The notes: a model not told the origin generated them from the letters alone. A stretch of 57,849 nt of DNA from Aeromonas simiae (GCF_000820125.1 NZ_CDBY01000069.1:1075-58923), one strand, 5' to 3'; shown: positions 29,040-39,842, counted from the stretch's first letter. Numbers and translations are program-made.

Positions 29040-31850
29040 TTAAGCAAGGGTCAGGGCGTCTTCCACCAGCGCCTTCTGCTGCTTGATGTGGACAGACATA
29101 TAACCGACCGCCGGTGAGGCGGAAGCCGGACGACCGGCGTAGCGCAGGGTGGCCCCGGCCGGCAGCACGTCGTCGTAGTGGTGACGGGTGCAGTACCAGG
29201 CGCCCTGGTTCTTCGGCTCTTCCTGACACCAGACAAAGTCGGTGACGTGGCTGTAATCGGCCAAGATGGCGCGCACTTCCGCCTCCGGGAAGGGGTAGAG
29301 CTGTTCGATACGCACCAGCGCGACATCCTTCTGCTCGGCCTTGCGACGGGCCTCAAGCAGGTCGTAGTAGACCTTGCCGGAGCAGAACACCACGCGCTTG
29401 ACCCCCTTCGGATCGAGCGTATCCACCTCGCCGATGGCGTTGTAGAAGCGCCCTTCGGCCAGCTCGTCGAGCTTGCTCACCGCCTGCGGGTGACGCAGCA
29501 GGGATTTGGGCGACATCACCACCAGCGGACGGCGCATCGGGCGCACCACCTGACGGCGCAGCATGTGGAACACCTGGGCCGGGGTGGAGGGGACACACAC
29601 CTGCATGTTGTGCTCGGCGCACAGTTGCAGATAGCGCTCGAGGCGAGCGGAGGAGTGCTCGGGGCCCTGCCCCTCATAACCGTGCGGCAGCAGCATGGTC
29701 AGCCCACACATGCGGCCCCACTTCTGCTCGCCGGAGGAGAGGAACTGGTCGATCACCACCTGGGCGCCGTTGGCAAAATCACCAAACTGGGCTTCCCAGA
29801 TGGTCAGACCGGCCGGCTCGGCGGTGGCGTAGCCATATTCAAAGGCCAGCACCGCCTCTTCCGAAAGCACCGAGTCATACACCTCGAACGGCCCCTGCCC
29901 TGCACCGATGTTACACAGCGGGGTGTAGGTGCTGGCATCGTTCTGGTTGTGCAGCACCGCATGGCGGTGGAAGAAGGTGCCACGGCCGGAGTCTTGACCG
30001 GTGATCCGCACCCGCTCGCCGCGCTCCACCAAGGTGGCGTAAGCCAGGGTCTCGGCAAAGCCCCAGTCCACCAGCTTCTCGCCGGCGGTCATGGCGCGGC
30101 GATCTTCGTAGATCTTCTCGACCTGGCGCTGCAACACATGGGAGGCCGGGTACTGGGTCACCTTCTCACCGAGCGCACGCAGCGTCTCAATGGGCAGGGT
30201 GGCGTCGTAGTTCATGTCCCAGCTGTGGCCGAGATAGGGGGTCCAGTTGACGGTGTGCTGCTCCATCGGGCGCCACTCTTTCACCACCCGCTCACCGCGA
30301 TCGAGGGCATCCCGGTACTCGTTGACCAGGGCGGTCGCCGCCTCTTGGGACAAGGTGCCCTCGGCCACCAGCTGATCGGCGTAGATCTTGCGCGGGGTCG
30401 GGTGCTGCTTGATCTTCTGGTACATCAAGGGCTGGGTGGCGTTCGGCTCGTCGGCCTCGTTGTGGCCGTGGCGGCGGTAGCACACCAGCTCGATCACCAC
30501 GTCGCGCTTGAAGGTGTTGCGGTAATCCAGCGCAATCTGGGTCACCAGCACCACGGCCTCCGGATCGTCACCGTTGACGTGCAGCACCGGCGCCTGCACC
30601 GCCTTGGCGATGTCGGTGCAATATTCGGTGGAGCGTACGTCGCGGTGGTTGGAGGTGGTAAAACCGACCTGGTTGTTGATGACGATGCGCACCGTGCCGC
30701 CGACGCCGTAGGCGCGGGTCTGCGACATGTTGAAGGTCTCGGCCACCACCCCTTGGCCGGCGATGGCGGAGTCACCGTGGATGGTGATGGGGAGCACGGA
30801 GCTGCCGTCGAGATCGCCGCGCCGGTCCATGCGGGCCCGTACCGAGCCGATCACCACAGGGTTGACTATCTCGAGGTGGGACGGGTTGAAGGCCAGCGCC
30901 AGGTGGACGTTGCCACCCGGGGTGGCGAAGTCCGACGAGAAGCCCATGTGGTACTTCACGTCCCCGGTGCCCCAGGATTCGCCGTGCTTGCCGGCAAATT
31001 CGTCGAACAGATCCTGGGCGCGCTTGCCCAGCACGTTGATCAGCACGTTGAGACGGCCGCGGTGGGCCATGCCGATCACGGCCTCCTTGCAGCCCTGCTC
31101 ACCGGCGCGGCGAATGAGCTCCTTGAGCATGGGGATCATGGCGTCGCCCCCTTCCAGGGAGAAGCGCTTGGCCCCCGGGAACTTGGCCCCCAGGTAACGC
31201 TCCAGCCCTTCGGCGGCGGTCAGGCTGTCGAGGAAGCGGGTCTTCTCCTCGCTGCTGTAGCTCCCCGTCCCTTCGATGGATTCGAGGCGCTGTTGCAGCC
31301 AGCGCTTCTCCTCGGTGGAGGTCAGGTGCATGTAATCGGCGCCGATGGAGCCGCAGTAGGTCTTTTTCAGCGAAGCGTAGAGATCCGACAACACCATGGT
31401 CTCGCGGCCGATGGCGTAGGAGCCCACATTGAAGGTGGCGTCGAGATCGGCCCCCTGCAGGTTGTGGAACGCCGGGTCCAGCTCAGCAATGACGTCACGT
31501 TGCCACAGGCCAAGCGGATCAAGATTGGCATTTTGGTGGCCGCGGAAGCGGAAGGCGTTGATGAGTTGCAGGACTCGCACCTGCTTGGCGTCGACGTCCG
31601 GATCCGACACCGGCGCACTGAAGCGGGAGGTGTCCTTGGCGAGGCGACGGAAGTAATCCTTGACGCGGGAGTGGGGTTGTTCGACCGCATGGCCATTGAC
31701 CTGGGGCAGCCCGTCGAACAGGGTGCGCCATTCATCGGCAACGGAGTCGGGATTGTCGAGATAGGATTCGTACAAATCCTCTATGTAGCTTGCATTCGCA
31801 CCAGCCAGGTGAGATGACTCCAACCAGGCCTTCATCACGCCGTTATGCAT
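29040..31850 (-). CDS. sucA: 2-oxoglutarate dehydrogenase E1
   Basis: 936 residues, close to E. coli (933). The N-terminal E2-binding segment (SYIEDLYESYLDNPDSV) is followed by the thiamine-diphosphate dehydrogenase domains, with GMAHRGRLNVLINVLGK, the substrate-histidine region FNPSHLEIVNPV, ITIHGDSAIAGQGVVAE and the transketolase-like C-terminal half. I chose the ATG at 31850 because AGGGA stands five bases upstream and MHNGVMKAWLESSHL matches the family; the extension to 31910 runs through the intergenic inverted repeat. First of the suc genes, 108 bases after sdhB. Confidence 0.97.
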   Translation of the reverse strand: MHNGVMKAWLESSHLAGANASYIEDLYESYLDNPDSVADEWRTLFDGLPQVNGHAVEQPHSRVKDYFRRLAKDTSRFSAPVSDPDVDAKQVRVLQLINAFRFRGHQNANLDPLGLWQRDVIAELDPAFHNLQGADLDATFNVGSYAIGRETMVLSDLYASLKKTYCGSIGADYMHLTSTEEKRWLQQRLESIEGTGSYSSEEKTRFLDSLTAAEGLERYLGAKFPGAKRFSLEGGDAMIPMLKELIRRAGEQGCKEAVIGMAHRGRLNVLINVLGKRAQDLFDEFAGKHGESWGTGDVKYHMGFSSDFATPGGNVHLALAFNPSHLEIVNPVVIGSVRARMDRRGDLDGSSVLPITIHGDSAIAGQGVVAETFNMSQTRAYGVGGTVRIVINNQVGFTTSNHRDVRSTEYCTDIAKAVQAPVLHVNGDDPEAVVLVTQIALDYRNTFKRDVVIELVCYRRHGHNEADEPNATQPLMYQKIKQHPTPRKIYADQLVAEGTLSQEAATALVNEYRDALDRGERVVKEWRPMEQHTVNWTPYLGHSWDMNYDATLPIETLRALGEKVTQYPASHVLQRQVEKIYEDRRAMTAGEKLVDWGFAETLAYATLVERGERVRITGQDSGRGTFFHRHAVLHNQNDASTYTPLCNIGAGQGPFEVYDSVLSEEAVLAFEYGYATAEPAGLTIWEAQFGDFANGAQVVIDQFLSSGEQKWGRMCGLTMLLPHGYEGQGPEHSSARLERYLQLCAEHNMQVCVPSTPAQVFHMLRRQVVRPMRRPLVVMSPKSLLRHPQAVSKLDELAEGRFYNAIGEVDTLDPKGVKRVVFCSGKVYYDLLEARRKAEQKDVALVRIEQLYPFPEAEVRAILADYSHVTDFVWCQEEPKNQGAWYCTRHHYDDVLPAGATLRYAGRPASASPAVGYMSVHIKQQKALVEDALTLA

Positions 31851-31902
31851 TTCGATCCCTTTTGTACTTCTTCTCTGTCTAGCAGCTTGTAGGGTTTGGA
31901 AG

Positions 31903-31931
31903 ATAGCCATCCTACACGGTCGGATGGCTAT
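31903..31931. repeat. 10-base inverted repeat between sdhB and sucA
   Basis: ATAGCCATCC and GGATGGCTAT are perfect complements around nine bases. No T-run follows in the direction of transcription, so it is not a normal terminator. It may be an RNase processing or mRNA-stability element, or set sdh/suc ratios. Confidence 0.6.
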
Positions 31932-31958
31932 CCAGAGGTCGGGCCAGTGGCCCTGGGC

Positions 31959-32675
31959 TTACACGGCCCGATTCAGGAGCATCGACTTGATATGGCCGAT
32001 CGCCTTGGTCGGGTTGAGGCCCTTGGGACAGACGTTCACACAGTTCATGATGCCGTGGCAGCGGAAGACGCTGAAGGCGTCGTCCAGATTGCCAAGGCGC
32101 TCATCGGCCGCACTGTCGCGGCTGTCGGCCAGCCAGCGATAGGCGGCGAGCAGACCGGCCGGACCGATGAACTTGTCCGGGTTCCACCAGAAGGAGGGGC
32201 AGGAGGTGGAGCAGCAGGCACAGAGAATGCACTCGTACAGGCCGTCCAACTTGGCGCGCTCCTCGGGGGATTGCAGGTGCTCACGCACCGGCGGTTGCTT
32301 ATCGTTATTGATGAGGAAGGGTTTGACCTTCTCCCACTGGGTGTAGAACTGGGTCATGTCGATGACCAGATCCCGGATGACCGGCAGACCCGGCAGCGGC
32401 CGGATCACCACCTTGTTGCCCTTCTTGAGCAGGTCGGAGAGCGGCGTGATACAGGCCAGGCCGTTCTTGCCATTCATGTTGATACCGTCCGAGCCACACA
32501 CCCCTTCGCGGCAGGAGCGGCGGAAGGCGATGGTGGGATCCAGCTCCTTGAGCTGGATCAGGGCGTCGAGCACCATCATGTCGGAACCTTCAGGAATATC
32601 AAGGTGATAATCCTTCATGTGCGGTGCGTTATCAATATCCGGGTTGTAGCGATAGACCGAGAATGTGACTTTCAT
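31959..32675 (-). CDS. sdhB: Succinate dehydrogenase iron-sulfur subunit
   Basis: 238 residues, E. coli length. The 2Fe-2S ligands lie in CREGVCGSDGINMNGKNGLAC, the 4Fe-4S and 3Fe-4S ligands in CILCACCSTSCP and CHGIMNCVNVCPKGLNP. Passes electrons from the SdhA flavin to ubiquinone at the SdhCD interface. Starts 17 bases after sdhA. Confidence 0.98.
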   Translation of the reverse strand: MKVTFSVYRYNPDIDNAPHMKDYHLDIPEGSDMMVLDALIQLKELDPTIAFRRSCREGVCGSDGINMNGKNGLACITPLSDLLKKGNKVVIRPLPGLPVIRDLVIDMTQFYTQWEKVKPFLINNDKQPPVREHLQSPEERAKLDGLYECILCACCSTSCPSFWWNPDKFIGPAGLLAAYRWLADSRDSAADERLGNLDDAFSVFRCHGIMNCVNVCPKGLNPTKAIGHIKSMLLNRAV

Positions 32676-32692
32676 GTGAACCTGCTCCGCAA

Positions 32693-34459
32693 TCAGTAAG
32701 TCCGAACCTTGGGCGGGAACGCCTCACGGGTCTTGGGTGCCATGTTGACGCTGCGCCGGGTCATGGACTCGGTATCCGGATGGTAGAGGCTGTGGCACAA
32801 CCAGTTCGCGTCATCGCGATCCGGATAGTCGAAGCGACAGTGAGCGCCGCGGCTCTCGGTGCGGAAGTTGGCCGCGACCGCCGTGGCAAACGCCGTCTCC
32901 ATCAGGTTGTCCAGCTCCAGGCACTCGATGCGCTGGGTGTTGAACTCCTTCGAGGTGTCGTCCAGACGGGCGTGCTTGAGACGCTCGCGGATGGTCTTGA
33001 GCTCCTCGAGCCCTTCGGCCATCGCCTTGCCTTCACGGAACACGGAGAAGTTGTTCTGCATGCAGCGCTGCAGGTCTTTGCGGATCTGCACCGGATCTTC
33101 GCCGCTGCGGGTGTTCTCCCAGCGGTTGAAGCGAGCCAGTGCCGCGTCGAGGTCGGATTCGGAGGCCTCACGACCGTGCTCCATCTGCCCCAAGGTATTG
33201 ACCAAGTGCATGCCGGCCGCCCGGCCGAACACCACCAGATCCAGCAGCGAGTTGCCACCGAGGCGGTTGGCGCCGTGCACCGAGACGCAGGCGATCTCCC
33301 CCACCGCAAACAGGCCGACCACCGGCACGTCGTTGCCGTCCTTGTCCTGGGTCAGGCACTGGCCGTTCACGTTGGTCGGCACGCCGCCCATCATGTAGTG
33401 GCAGGTCGGGATGATGGGGATCGGCTCTTTGACCGGGTCCACGTGGGCAAAGGTGCGCGACAGCTCGCAGATCCCCGGCAGGCGGGATTCGAGCACCTCC
33501 TTGCCCAGGTGATCGAGCTTGAGCTTGATGTGCGGGCCCCAGGGGCCGTCACAGCCGCGCCCTTCGCGAATTTCGATCATGATGGAGCGGGCCACCACGT
33601 CGCGACCGGCCAGATCCTTGGCATTCGGCGCATAACGCTCCATGAAGCGCTCGCCATCTTTATTGAGCAGGTAACCGCCTTCACCGCGGCACCCTTCGGT
33701 CACCAGGACCCCCGCCCCGGCGATGCCGGTCGGGTGGAACTGCCACATCTCCATGTCCTGCACGCCGACCCCGGCGCGCAGCGCCATGCCTACCCCGTCA
33801 CCGGTGTTGATGTGGGCGTTGGTGGTGGACTGGTAGATGCGACCGGCGCCGCCGGTGGCGAGCACCGTGGCCTTGGCCTTGAAATAGACCACCTCGCCGC
33901 TCTCCATGTCGATGGCGGTACAGCCCACCACATGGCCGTCCTGGTTCTTCACCAGATCCAGGGCGTACCACTCGGAGAAGACGGTGGTCTCGTTCTTGAC
34001 GTTCTGCTGATACAGGGTGTGCAGCAGGGCGTGGCCGGTACGGTCGGCCGCGGCCGCGGTACGCGCCGCCTGCTCACCGCCGAAGTTCTTGGACTGGCCA
34101 CCGAACGGACGCTGATAGACGCGGCCATTGTCGAACCGGGAGAAGGGCAGACCCATGTTCTCTAGCTCGAGAATGGCAGCAGGGCCGGTCTTGCACATGT
34201 ACTCGATGGCGTCCTGATCTCCGATGTAATCGGAGCCCTTGACGGTGTCGTACATGTGCCACTCCCAGTTGTCCTCATGGGCATTGCCCAGGGCCACCGT
34301 GATGCCACCTTGGGCAGAGACGGTGTGGGAGCGGGTTGGAAATACTTTGGAAAGCAGGGCGCAGCTCTTACCGGACTGGGCAATCTGCAATGCGGCACGC
34401 ATGCCGGCGCCACCGGCACCGATCACGACCGCGTCAAACTCACGAACAGGAATCATCAT
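32693..34459 (-). CDS. sdhA: Succinate dehydrogenase flavoprotein subunit
   Basis: 588 residues, exactly the E. coli length. FAD-binding [20 protein letters not shown], covalent-flavin His in [11 protein letters not shown], substrate region [15 protein letters not shown] and [21 protein letters not shown] motif ([16 protein letters not shown]). I chose the ATG at 34459 because its ATGA overlaps the sdhD stop and MMIPVREFD aligns with the E. coli start MKLPVREFD; GGGGGG lies just upstream. A GTG at 34468 is less likely. Catalytic subunit of complex II on the cytoplasmic face. Confidence 0.98.
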   Translation of the reverse strand: MMIPVREFDAVVIGAGGAGMRAALQIAQSGKSCALLSKVFPTRSHTVSAQGGITVALGNAHEDNWEWHMYDTVKGSDYIGDQDAIEYMCKTGPAAILELENMGLPFSRFDNGRVYQRPFGGQSKNFGGEQAARTAAAADRTGHALLHTLYQQNVKNETTVFSEWYALDLVKNQDGHVVGCTAIDMESGEVVYFKAKATVLATGGAGRIYQSTTNAHINTGDGVGMALRAGVGVQDMEMWQFHPTGIAGAGVLVTEGCRGEGGYLLNKDGERFMERYAPNAKDLAGRDVVARSIMIEIREGRGCDGPWGPHIKLKLDHLGKEVLESRLPGICELSRTFAHVDPVKEPIPIIPTCHYMMGGVPTNVNGQCLTQDKDGNDVPVVGLFAVGEIACVSVHGANRLGGNSLLDLVVFGRAAGMHLVNTLGQMEHGREASESDLDAALARFNRWENTRSGEDPVQIRKDLQRCMQNNFSVFREGKAMAEGLEELKTIRERLKHARLDDTSKEFNTQRIECLELDNLMETAFATAVAANFRTESRGAHCRFDYPDRDDANWLCHSLYHPDTESMTRRSVNMAPKTREAFPPKVRTY

Positions 34460-34800
34460 ACCCCCCACAACACGACGAAGCCGGTCATCAGATAGGCCAG
34501 CAGTACGACCACCACCACAAATTGCAGGGCACCGCGCAGACCGACCGGTTTGATGTAGTCAGTCAGCACCTGCCACAGACCGATCCAGGCGTGGATCAGC
34601 ACACTGAGCAGGGCCAGCAGGGTGAACACCCGGGTAAAGGTCGAGGCAAAGAACTCGCCCCACACCTCATAGGTGATGTCGTTGCAGGCGATGAAGCCCA
34701 CCAGATAGAGGGTATAGAAGGTCATAATGAGCGCACTGGCGCGGAGCAAGATGAAATCATGCACTCCGCTGCGCCCGAAGGTTGCAGAATTGGTTACCAT
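34456..34800 (-). CDS. sdhD: Succinate dehydrogenase membrane anchor subunit
   Basis: 114 residues with three transmembrane helices ([62 protein letters not shown]). [14 protein letters not shown] and the His-Ala-Trp-Ile-Gly segment near residue 71 match SdhD, where this region contributes to the quinone and heme b sites. Overlaps sdhC at its start and sdhA at its end. Confidence 0.96.
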   Translation of the reverse strand: MVTNSATFGRSGVHDFILLRASALIMTFYTLYLVGFIACNDITYEVWGEFFASTFTRVFTLLALLSVLIHAWIGLWQVLTDYIKPVGLRGALQFVVVVVLLAYLMTGFVVLWGV

Positions 34801-35183
34801 ACCAGCACTCCCGCCAATACCGCCAGAACCCCGGTAATGACAAAGGCCACACGGGCACTCTGCTTGCCGGATTCCAGCTCTTCACCGTAGCCAAGATCCA
34901 TAATAAGGTGCCGTATGCCACCCACAATGTGGTAGGCCAGCGCCGTCAGGATCCCCCACACCACCAGCTTGACCAGGAGGTTGTCCAAAATGGACACCAC
35001 CAGTTCAAAACCATCCGGCGAGGAGAGTGAAGTACCCAGCATCCAAAGCAGGATCGCCAGCGACACGAACATAATGACGCCGGAAACACGATGCAGGATG
35101 GATGCAATGGCAGTAACAGGAAAGCTGATCGTCTGTAGGTCGAGGTTGACCGGTCTCTGTTTGTTTTTCACGGCTTTGCCCAC
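34794..35183 (-). CDS. sdhC: Succinate dehydrogenase cytochrome b556 subunit
   Basis: 129 residues, E. coli length. [23 protein letters not shown] is the near-invariant N-terminal part with the quinone-site Ser/Arg region (SILHRVSG); the heme-ligand His lies in [16 protein letters not shown]. Three transmembrane helices. The start is a GTG with GGAG upstream. First gene of the operon, divergent from gltA. Confidence 0.96.
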   Translation of the reverse strand: MGKAVKNKQRPVNLDLQTISFPVTAIASILHRVSGVIMFVSLAILLWMLGTSLSSPDGFELVVSILDNLLVKLVVWGILTALAYHIVGGIRHLIMDLGYGEELESGKQSARVAFVITGVLAVLAGVLVW

Positions 35184-35618
35184 TCAGCTCCATTGAGCAC
35201 GTTAGTTATTGTTTTCACAATCGCTGATGGGCGTTGGGCGGGGTTTGTGAGGCTTTTGTTATCAATGGATACAGGGAAGCCTTAATCCTGCAGCTGGGGT
35301 GTCTTCCAGCGTTTCCGAAAGCGTTTCAAACACCGACGTCCATCACCCACGAGCGGCAGTATATCGATGGGGTTAACCGATGACAATCAAACATCTACAC
35401 AGTATTTCAAAAACTACCACCCAGATCTCATAACTGATTTCACAATGCATTAACCGCAAGTCAGCAAAATTGACAATAGTCCCTGCTTCTGGTTCAAATA
35501 TGGCGTCCAGCCGCCCGGTCGCCTTGGTATTGGGAATAGAGCCTTTGCCAGCGCTCCCCAACTCGCATAGAGTGGACAACTGGAAACAAATTAAAATAAA
35601 GAGCAAAGGAGACGTGCT
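35184..35618. promoter_or_regulatory. Divergent sdhC-gltA control region
   Basis: 435 bases without a gene. For gltA two promoter-like pairs can be read: TTGCCA (35545) 17 bases before TAGAGT (35568), and a perfect TTGACA (35470) 18 bases before TCAAAT. For sdhC no clear pair stands out. CRP-like TGTGA half-sites lie near 35213 and 35440 on the minus strand. In E. coli this region is controlled by ArcA, CRP and Fur-RyhB; I cannot identify an ArcA box. GGAGACGTGCT precedes gltA as ribosome-binding site. Confidence 0.45.
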
Positions 35619-36905
35619 ATGGCTGATAAGATAGCCACCCTGCATCTACCCGGTCAGGATCCGGTTGAACTGCCGATCCTGTCTGGTTCCATAGGTCCTG
35701 ACGTGATCGATGTGCGCAAACTTGGCGCCCACGGTTACTTCACCTATGACCCCGGCTTTATGGCGACCGGATCCTGTAAATCCGCCATTACCTATATAGA
35801 TGGCGATCAAGGGGTGCTGCTGCACCGCGGTTTCCCGATCGCCAACCTGGCCAAACAGGCCACCTATCTGGAAGTGTGTTACATCCTGCTCTACGGCGAA
35901 GCGCCCTCCAAGGCCCAGTTCGCCGAGTTCCAGCGCACCGTGACCCGTCACACCATGGTGCACGAGCAGATCGCCTTCTTCTTCCGTGGATTCCGTCGCG
36001 ACTCCCACCCCATGGCCATCATGTGTGGTGTGATCGGGGCGCTCTCCGCCTTCTATCACGACGCGCTCGACATCAACAACGAGCAGCACCGCGAGATCTG
36101 CGCCTTCCGCCTGCTCTCCAAGATGCCGACCCTGGCCGCCATGTGCTACAAGTACTCCATCGGCCAGCCCTTCATGCATCCGCGCAACTCCCTCTCCTAC
36201 GCCGCTAACTTCCTTTATATGATGTTTGCGGTGCCGAGCGAGGAGTACAAGGTCAACCCCGTGGTCGAGCGCGCCATGGATCGCATCTTCACCCTGCACG
36301 CCGATCACGAGCAAAACGCCTCCACCTCGACCGTGCGTCTGGCCGGCTCCTCGGGTGCCAACCCGTTCGCCTGTATCGCTGCCGGGATCGCCTCCCTGTG
36401 GGGCCCGGCGCACGGCGGTGCCAACGAAGCGTGCCTGCGCATGCTCGAAGAGATCGGCTCGGTTGAGCGCATTCCTGAGTACATCGCCCGCGCCAAGGAC
36501 AAGAACGACTCGTTCCGCCTGATGGGCTTTGGTCACCGTGTCTACAAGAACTATGACCCGCGTGCCCAGGTGATGCGTGAGACCTGCCACGAAGTGCTCA
36601 AAGAGCTGCAGATCAAGGATCCACTGCTCGACGTGGCCATGGAGCTCGAGCGTATCGCCCTCTCCGATCCCTACTTTGTCGAGAAGAAGCTCTACCCGAA
36701 CGTCGACTTCTACTCCGGCATCATCATGAAGGCGATCGGTATTCCGATGAGCATGTTCACCGTGATCTTCGCCATCTCCCGTACCATCGGCTGGATTGCC
36801 CACTGGAACGAGATGCACTCCGATCCGGACAACAAGATCGGCCGTCCGCGCCAGCTCTACATCGGCGAGGCGCAGCGCGAGTTCGTTCCCATCGATCAAC
36901 GTTGA
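35619..36905 (+). CDS. gltA: Citrate synthase (type II)
   Basis: 428 residues, as in E. coli (427). Catalytic residues are in place: His in PAHGGANEA, His in [15 protein letters not shown] and Asp in [32 protein letters not shown] at the start is the domain of the hexameric, NADH-inhibited enzymes. It condenses oxaloacetate and acetyl-CoA. It is a single-gene unit with its own terminator, transcribed away from the sdh-suc operon as in other gammaproteobacteria. Confidence 0.98.
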   Translation: MADKIATLHLPGQDPVELPILSGSIGPDVIDVRKLGAHGYFTYDPGFMATGSCKSAITYIDGDQGVLLHRGFPIANLAKQATYLEVCYILLYGEAPSKAQFAEFQRTVTRHTMVHEQIAFFFRGFRRDSHPMAIMCGVIGALSAFYHDALDINNEQHREICAFRLLSKMPTLAAMCYKYSIGQPFMHPRNSLSYAANFLYMMFAVPSEEYKVNPVVERAMDRIFTLHADHEQNASTSTVRLAGSSGANPFACIAAGIASLWGPAHGGANEACLRMLEEIGSVERIPEYIARAKDKNDSFRLMGFGHRVYKNYDPRAQVMRETCHEVLKELQIKDPLLDVAMELERIALSDPYFVEKKLYPNVDFYSGIIMKAIGIPMSMFTVIFAISRTIGWIAHWNEMHSDPDNKIGRPRQLYIGEAQREFVPIDQR

Positions 36906-36925
36906 TCCTGATGGCGGATTGATTG

Positions 36926-36953
36926 AGGGCGGTCATTGACCGCCCTTATTTTT
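36926..36953 (+). terminator. gltA terminator
   Basis: AGGGCGGTC and GACCGCCCT around ATT, then TATTTTT. Confidence 0.9.
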
Positions 36954-37019
36954 GCGCGCTCTAATGACGTCCTCATGCCAGCCGGGTCTGCCCGGCGGCG
37001 CCATGCCAGGAGACCCCAG

Positions 37020-37997
37020 ATGAAATGCATTCTTATCGACAAGCCCGAAGGCCACTATCAAAGTCACCTGACCGAGGTGGATGAGGCCTCCCTGCCGTCC
37101 GGCAACGTCACGGTGCAGGTGCACTACTCCACCCTCAACTACAAAGACGCCCTCGCCATCACAGGCCAGGGGCCGGTGGTGCGCAGCTTCCCCATGGTGC
37201 CGGGCATCGATCTGGCCGGCCGCGTCATCGAGAGCAGCCATCCGGCCTATCGCCCCGACGATCTGGTGCTGCTCAACGGCTGGGGGGTCGGCGAGAAGCA
37301 TTGGGGGGCGCTGGCGGAGACCTGCCGCCTCGATGGTGACTGGCTCATTCCCCTCCCCTCGCGCCTGACCGCCCGCGACGCCATGGCCATCGGTACCGCC
37401 GGCTACACCGCCATGCTCTGTGTCATGGCGCTGGAGAAGGCCGGTGCCCGTCCCGAGCAGGGGCCGGTGCTGGTGACCGGTGCCAGTGGCGGCGTCGGCA
37501 GCTTTGCCGTGGCCCTGCTGGCGCGCAAGGGGTTCGAGGTGGTGGCCTCCACCGGCAAGCTCGATGAGAGCGACTACCTCAAGGCGCTGGGGGCGCGCGA
37601 GGTGATCGACCGCACCGAGCTCAGTCAGCCCGGCAAGCCCCTCGCCCGCGAGCGCTGGGCTGCCGCCGTCGATACGGTGGGCAGCCACACCCTGGTCAAT
37701 GTCTGCGCCGCCATGCGCTACGGCGGCCTGGTGGCAGCCTGCGGCATGGCCCAGGGTCTCGACTTCCCGGCCTCGGTCGCCCCCTTCATCCTGCGGGGGG
37801 TGCACCTCATCGGGGTCGACAGCGTCATGTGCCCACGCGACACCCGGGTACGCGCCTGGGAGCGGCTGGCCGCCGAGGTGGACGGGCCGCTGCTGGAGAC
37901 CATAGCCAGGGAGATCACTCTGGCCGAGGTCATCGAGACGGCCGGCGACATCATGGCAGGGCGCCTGCGCGGCCGGGTGCGCGTCAAGATAGCCTGA
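37020..37997 (+). CDS. acuI: Acrylyl-CoA reductase (YhdH/AcuI family)
   Basis: 325 residues, medium-chain reductase of the YhdH group (324 in E. coli). The N-terminal GroES-like domain has YSTLNYKDALAITG and PGIDLAGRV, and the NADPH-binding motif is VTGASGGVGSFAVALLA (about residue 152). It lacks the zinc-ligand pattern of alcohol dehydrogenases, as expected. The family reduces acryloyl-CoA to propanoyl-CoA, protecting cells from this reactive intermediate. I chose the ATG at 37020 because AGGAGA stands about seven bases upstream. Confidence 0.9.
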   Translation: MKCILIDKPEGHYQSHLTEVDEASLPSGNVTVQVHYSTLNYKDALAITGQGPVVRSFPMVPGIDLAGRVIESSHPAYRPDDLVLLNGWGVGEKHWGALAETCRLDGDWLIPLPSRLTARDAMAIGTAGYTAMLCVMALEKAGARPEQGPVLVTGASGGVGSFAVALLARKGFEVVASTGKLDESDYLKALGAREVIDRTELSQPGKPLARERWAAAVDTVGSHTLVNVCAAMRYGGLVAACGMAQGLDFPASVAPFILRGVHLIGVDSVMCPRDTRVRAWERLAAEVDGPLLETIAREITLAEVIETAGDIMAGRLRGRVRVKIA

Positions 37998-38009
37998 CGC
38001 GCCGCATAA

Positions 38010-38037
38010 AAAAGACCCGCCGAGTGGCGGGTCTTTT
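38010..38037. terminator. Bidirectional terminator between acuI and ybjQ
   Basis: AAAAGACCCGCC and GGCGGGTCTTTT around GAGT, perfect 12-base stem with A and T runs. Confidence 0.95.
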
Positions 38038-38057
38038 GCATCATCAGGATGAAAGGC

Positions 38058-38375
38058 TTACACCCGTACGGCGGTGCCGCTGATGCTCACCATCAACATG
38101 GAGCCGTGCTGCCCCACCACCTCGTAGTCGATGTCGATGCCGACCACCGCATTGGCCCCCAGCGCCATGGCGCGCTCCTTGAGCTCGCCAAAGGCGATGT
38201 CGCGGGCACGGGCCAGCTCCTTTTCATAGGCGCCGGAGCGCCCGCCGATGATGTCGCGGATCCCGGCGAAGATATCCTTGAAGATGTTGGCACCGAGGAT
38301 CGCCTCGCCGACCACGATACCGCGGTACTCGAGGATGGTCTTGCCTTCCAGGGTGGGAGTGGTTGAGAGGATCAT
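38058..38375 (-). CDS. ybjQ: YbjQ/UPF0145 family protein
   Basis: 105 residues, the full family length. Typical motifs: [20 protein letters not shown] at the start, [19 protein letters not shown] in the middle and [15 protein letters not shown] near the end. The family forms small ring-like assemblies and has been named a heavy-metal-binding domain from structure, but its role is not established. Single gene between two bidirectional terminators, with its promoter presumably in 38376-38425. Confidence 0.92.
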   Translation of the reverse strand: MILSTTPTLEGKTILEYRGIVVGEAILGANIFKDIFAGIRDIIGGRSGAYEKELARARDIAFGELKERAMALGANAVVGIDIDYEVVGQHGSMLMVSISGTAVRV

Positions 38376-38425
38376 ACGTGCTCCTGCATGCGAGGGGATG
38401 AGCCCAGTCTAAGGGGGAATAACAA

Positions 38426-38453
38426 AAAAGGAGAGGGTCTCCCCTCTCCTTTT
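38426..38453. terminator. Bidirectional terminator after ndh
   Basis: AAAAGGAGAGGG and CCCTCTCCTTTT around TCTC, perfect 12-base stem. Ends ndh transcription on the minus strand and insulates ybjQ. Confidence 0.92.
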
Positions 38454-38470
38454 GCTTGGTGGCCGCCGGC

Positions 38471-39763
38471 TTAGTGCAGCTTCAACGTCGGGCGCAGCAC
38501 CCGGTTGATGCGGCCCACCAGCATGATGAGGCCGGTCTTGATGTAGCCGTGCAGGGCGATCTGGTGCATCCGGTATAGGGAGATGTAGACCAGACGGGCG
38601 ATGTAGCCTTCGACCATCATGGAGCCGCGCATCAGGTTGCCCATCAGGCTGCCCACGGTGGAGAAGCGGCTGAGCGACACCAAGGAGCCGTGATCGTGGT
38701 AGCGATAGGGCTTCATCTCACCACCGTTGATCTTCGCCAGGATGTTCTTGAAGCACTGGGTCGCCATCTGGTGGGCGGACTGGGCGCGCGGCGGCACGAA
38801 CTTGCCGTCCGGCTGCGGGCAGGCGGCGCAGTCGCCGATGACGAAGATACTCTCGTCACGGGTGGTTTGCAGGGTGTCATGCACCACCAGCTGGTTGATG
38901 CGGTTGGTCTCCAGCCCGGCCAGATCCTTCATGAAATCCGGCGCCTTGATACCAGCAGCCCACACCATCAAGTCCGCTTCAATCAGCTCGCCATCCTTGG
39001 TGTGCAGCCCCTCGCTGGTCGCCTGGGTGATCATGGTGCCGGTACGCACGTCCACACCGAGCTTGACCAGCTCCTGATGGGCGGCGCCGCTGATGCGCTC
39101 GGGCAGGGCCGGCAGAATGCGCGGGCCCGCTTCCACCAGGGTCACCTTGAGGCTGTCGGTAGTGAGATTTTTAAAGCCATAGGCATAGAGCTGCTCGACG
39201 GCGTTATAGAGCTCAGCCGAGAGCTCCACCCCGGTGGCGCCGCCGCCGACGATGGCGATCTTGACGGTGTCACCCGGCTTGTATTCGGTGGCGAACTGCA
39301 AGAAGCGGTTCATCATCCGGTTATGGAAGCGGTGAGCCTGGGAGGGGCTGTCGAGGAAGATGCAGTGATCCTTGATGCCCGGCGTGTTGAAGTCGTTGGA
39401 AACCGACCCGATGGCCATCACCAGATAGTCGTAAGGCAGCTCACGCTGGTTGACCACCACGTCGCCCTTGTCGTCGACGATGGGGGCCAGCACGATGCGT
39501 TTCTCATCGCGCTGGATGTCGGTCAGGGTGCCGAGCTGGAAGTCAAAGCCGTGGTTCTTGGCGTGGGACTGGTAGCTCAGGGCGTCGATGCCCGCGTCCA
39601 TGGAGCCGGTGGCCACCTCGTGCAGCAGAGGTTTCCACAGGTGGGTCCGGTTGCGGTCCACCAGGGTGATCTTGGCCTTGTTCTTGCGACCAAGCTTGCG
39701 CCCCAGACTGGTGGCCAGCTCCAGACCACCCGCGCCGCCACCTACAACGACAATATTCATCAT
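38471..39763 (-). CDS. ndh: Type II NADH dehydrogenase
   Basis: 430 residues, near the E. coli length (434). FAD-binding [21 protein letters not shown] at the start, NADH-binding [17 protein letters not shown] (about residue 172) and the FAD-binding [14 protein letters not shown] motif ([15 protein letters not shown]), plus a C-terminal amphipathic region that binds the membrane. It oxidises NADH and reduces quinone without pumping ions. Two adjacent ATG codons are possible; AAGGAAA lies upstream. It follows ycfP in the same direction, as in E. coli. Confidence 0.97.
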   Translation of the reverse strand: MMNIVVVGGGAGGLELATSLGRKLGRKNKAKITLVDRNRTHLWKPLLHEVATGSMDAGIDALSYQSHAKNHGFDFQLGTLTDIQRDEKRIVLAPIVDDKGDVVVNQRELPYDYLVMAIGSVSNDFNTPGIKDHCIFLDSPSQAHRFHNRMMNRFLQFATEYKPGDTVKIAIVGGGATGVELSAELYNAVEQLYAYGFKNLTTDSLKVTLVEAGPRILPALPERISGAAHQELVKLGVDVRTGTMITQATSEGLHTKDGELIEADLMVWAAGIKAPDFMKDLAGLETNRINQLVVHDTLQTTRDESIFVIGDCAACPQPDGKFVPPRAQSAHQMATQCFKNILAKINGGEMKPYRYHDHGSLVSLSRFSTVGSLMGNLMRGSMMVEGYIARLVYISLYRMHQIALHGYIKTGLIMLVGRINRVLRPTLKLH

Positions 39764-39842
39764 GGATCTAATTTCCTTGGTTTCTCAAAACGAAAGGGAG
39801 CCAGGAGGCTCCCTAAAGACAAATCGATCGACGTGATAAACG

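Noticed and set aside
29178..31817. An 879-codon open frame on the plus strand, antisense to sucA
   Set aside because: It mirrors sucA codon for codon; high GC at third positions removes stop codons from the opposite strand. The product is Gly/His/Val-rich with no domain and no ribosome-binding site. The same applies to the long antisense frames at 25814-28102, 32780-34165 and 43234-45696.
35373..35645. 90-codon minus-strand frame in the sdhC-gltA spacer
   Set aside because: It would start inside gltA, has no ribosome-binding site and no recognisable domain; the spacer is a divergent control region.
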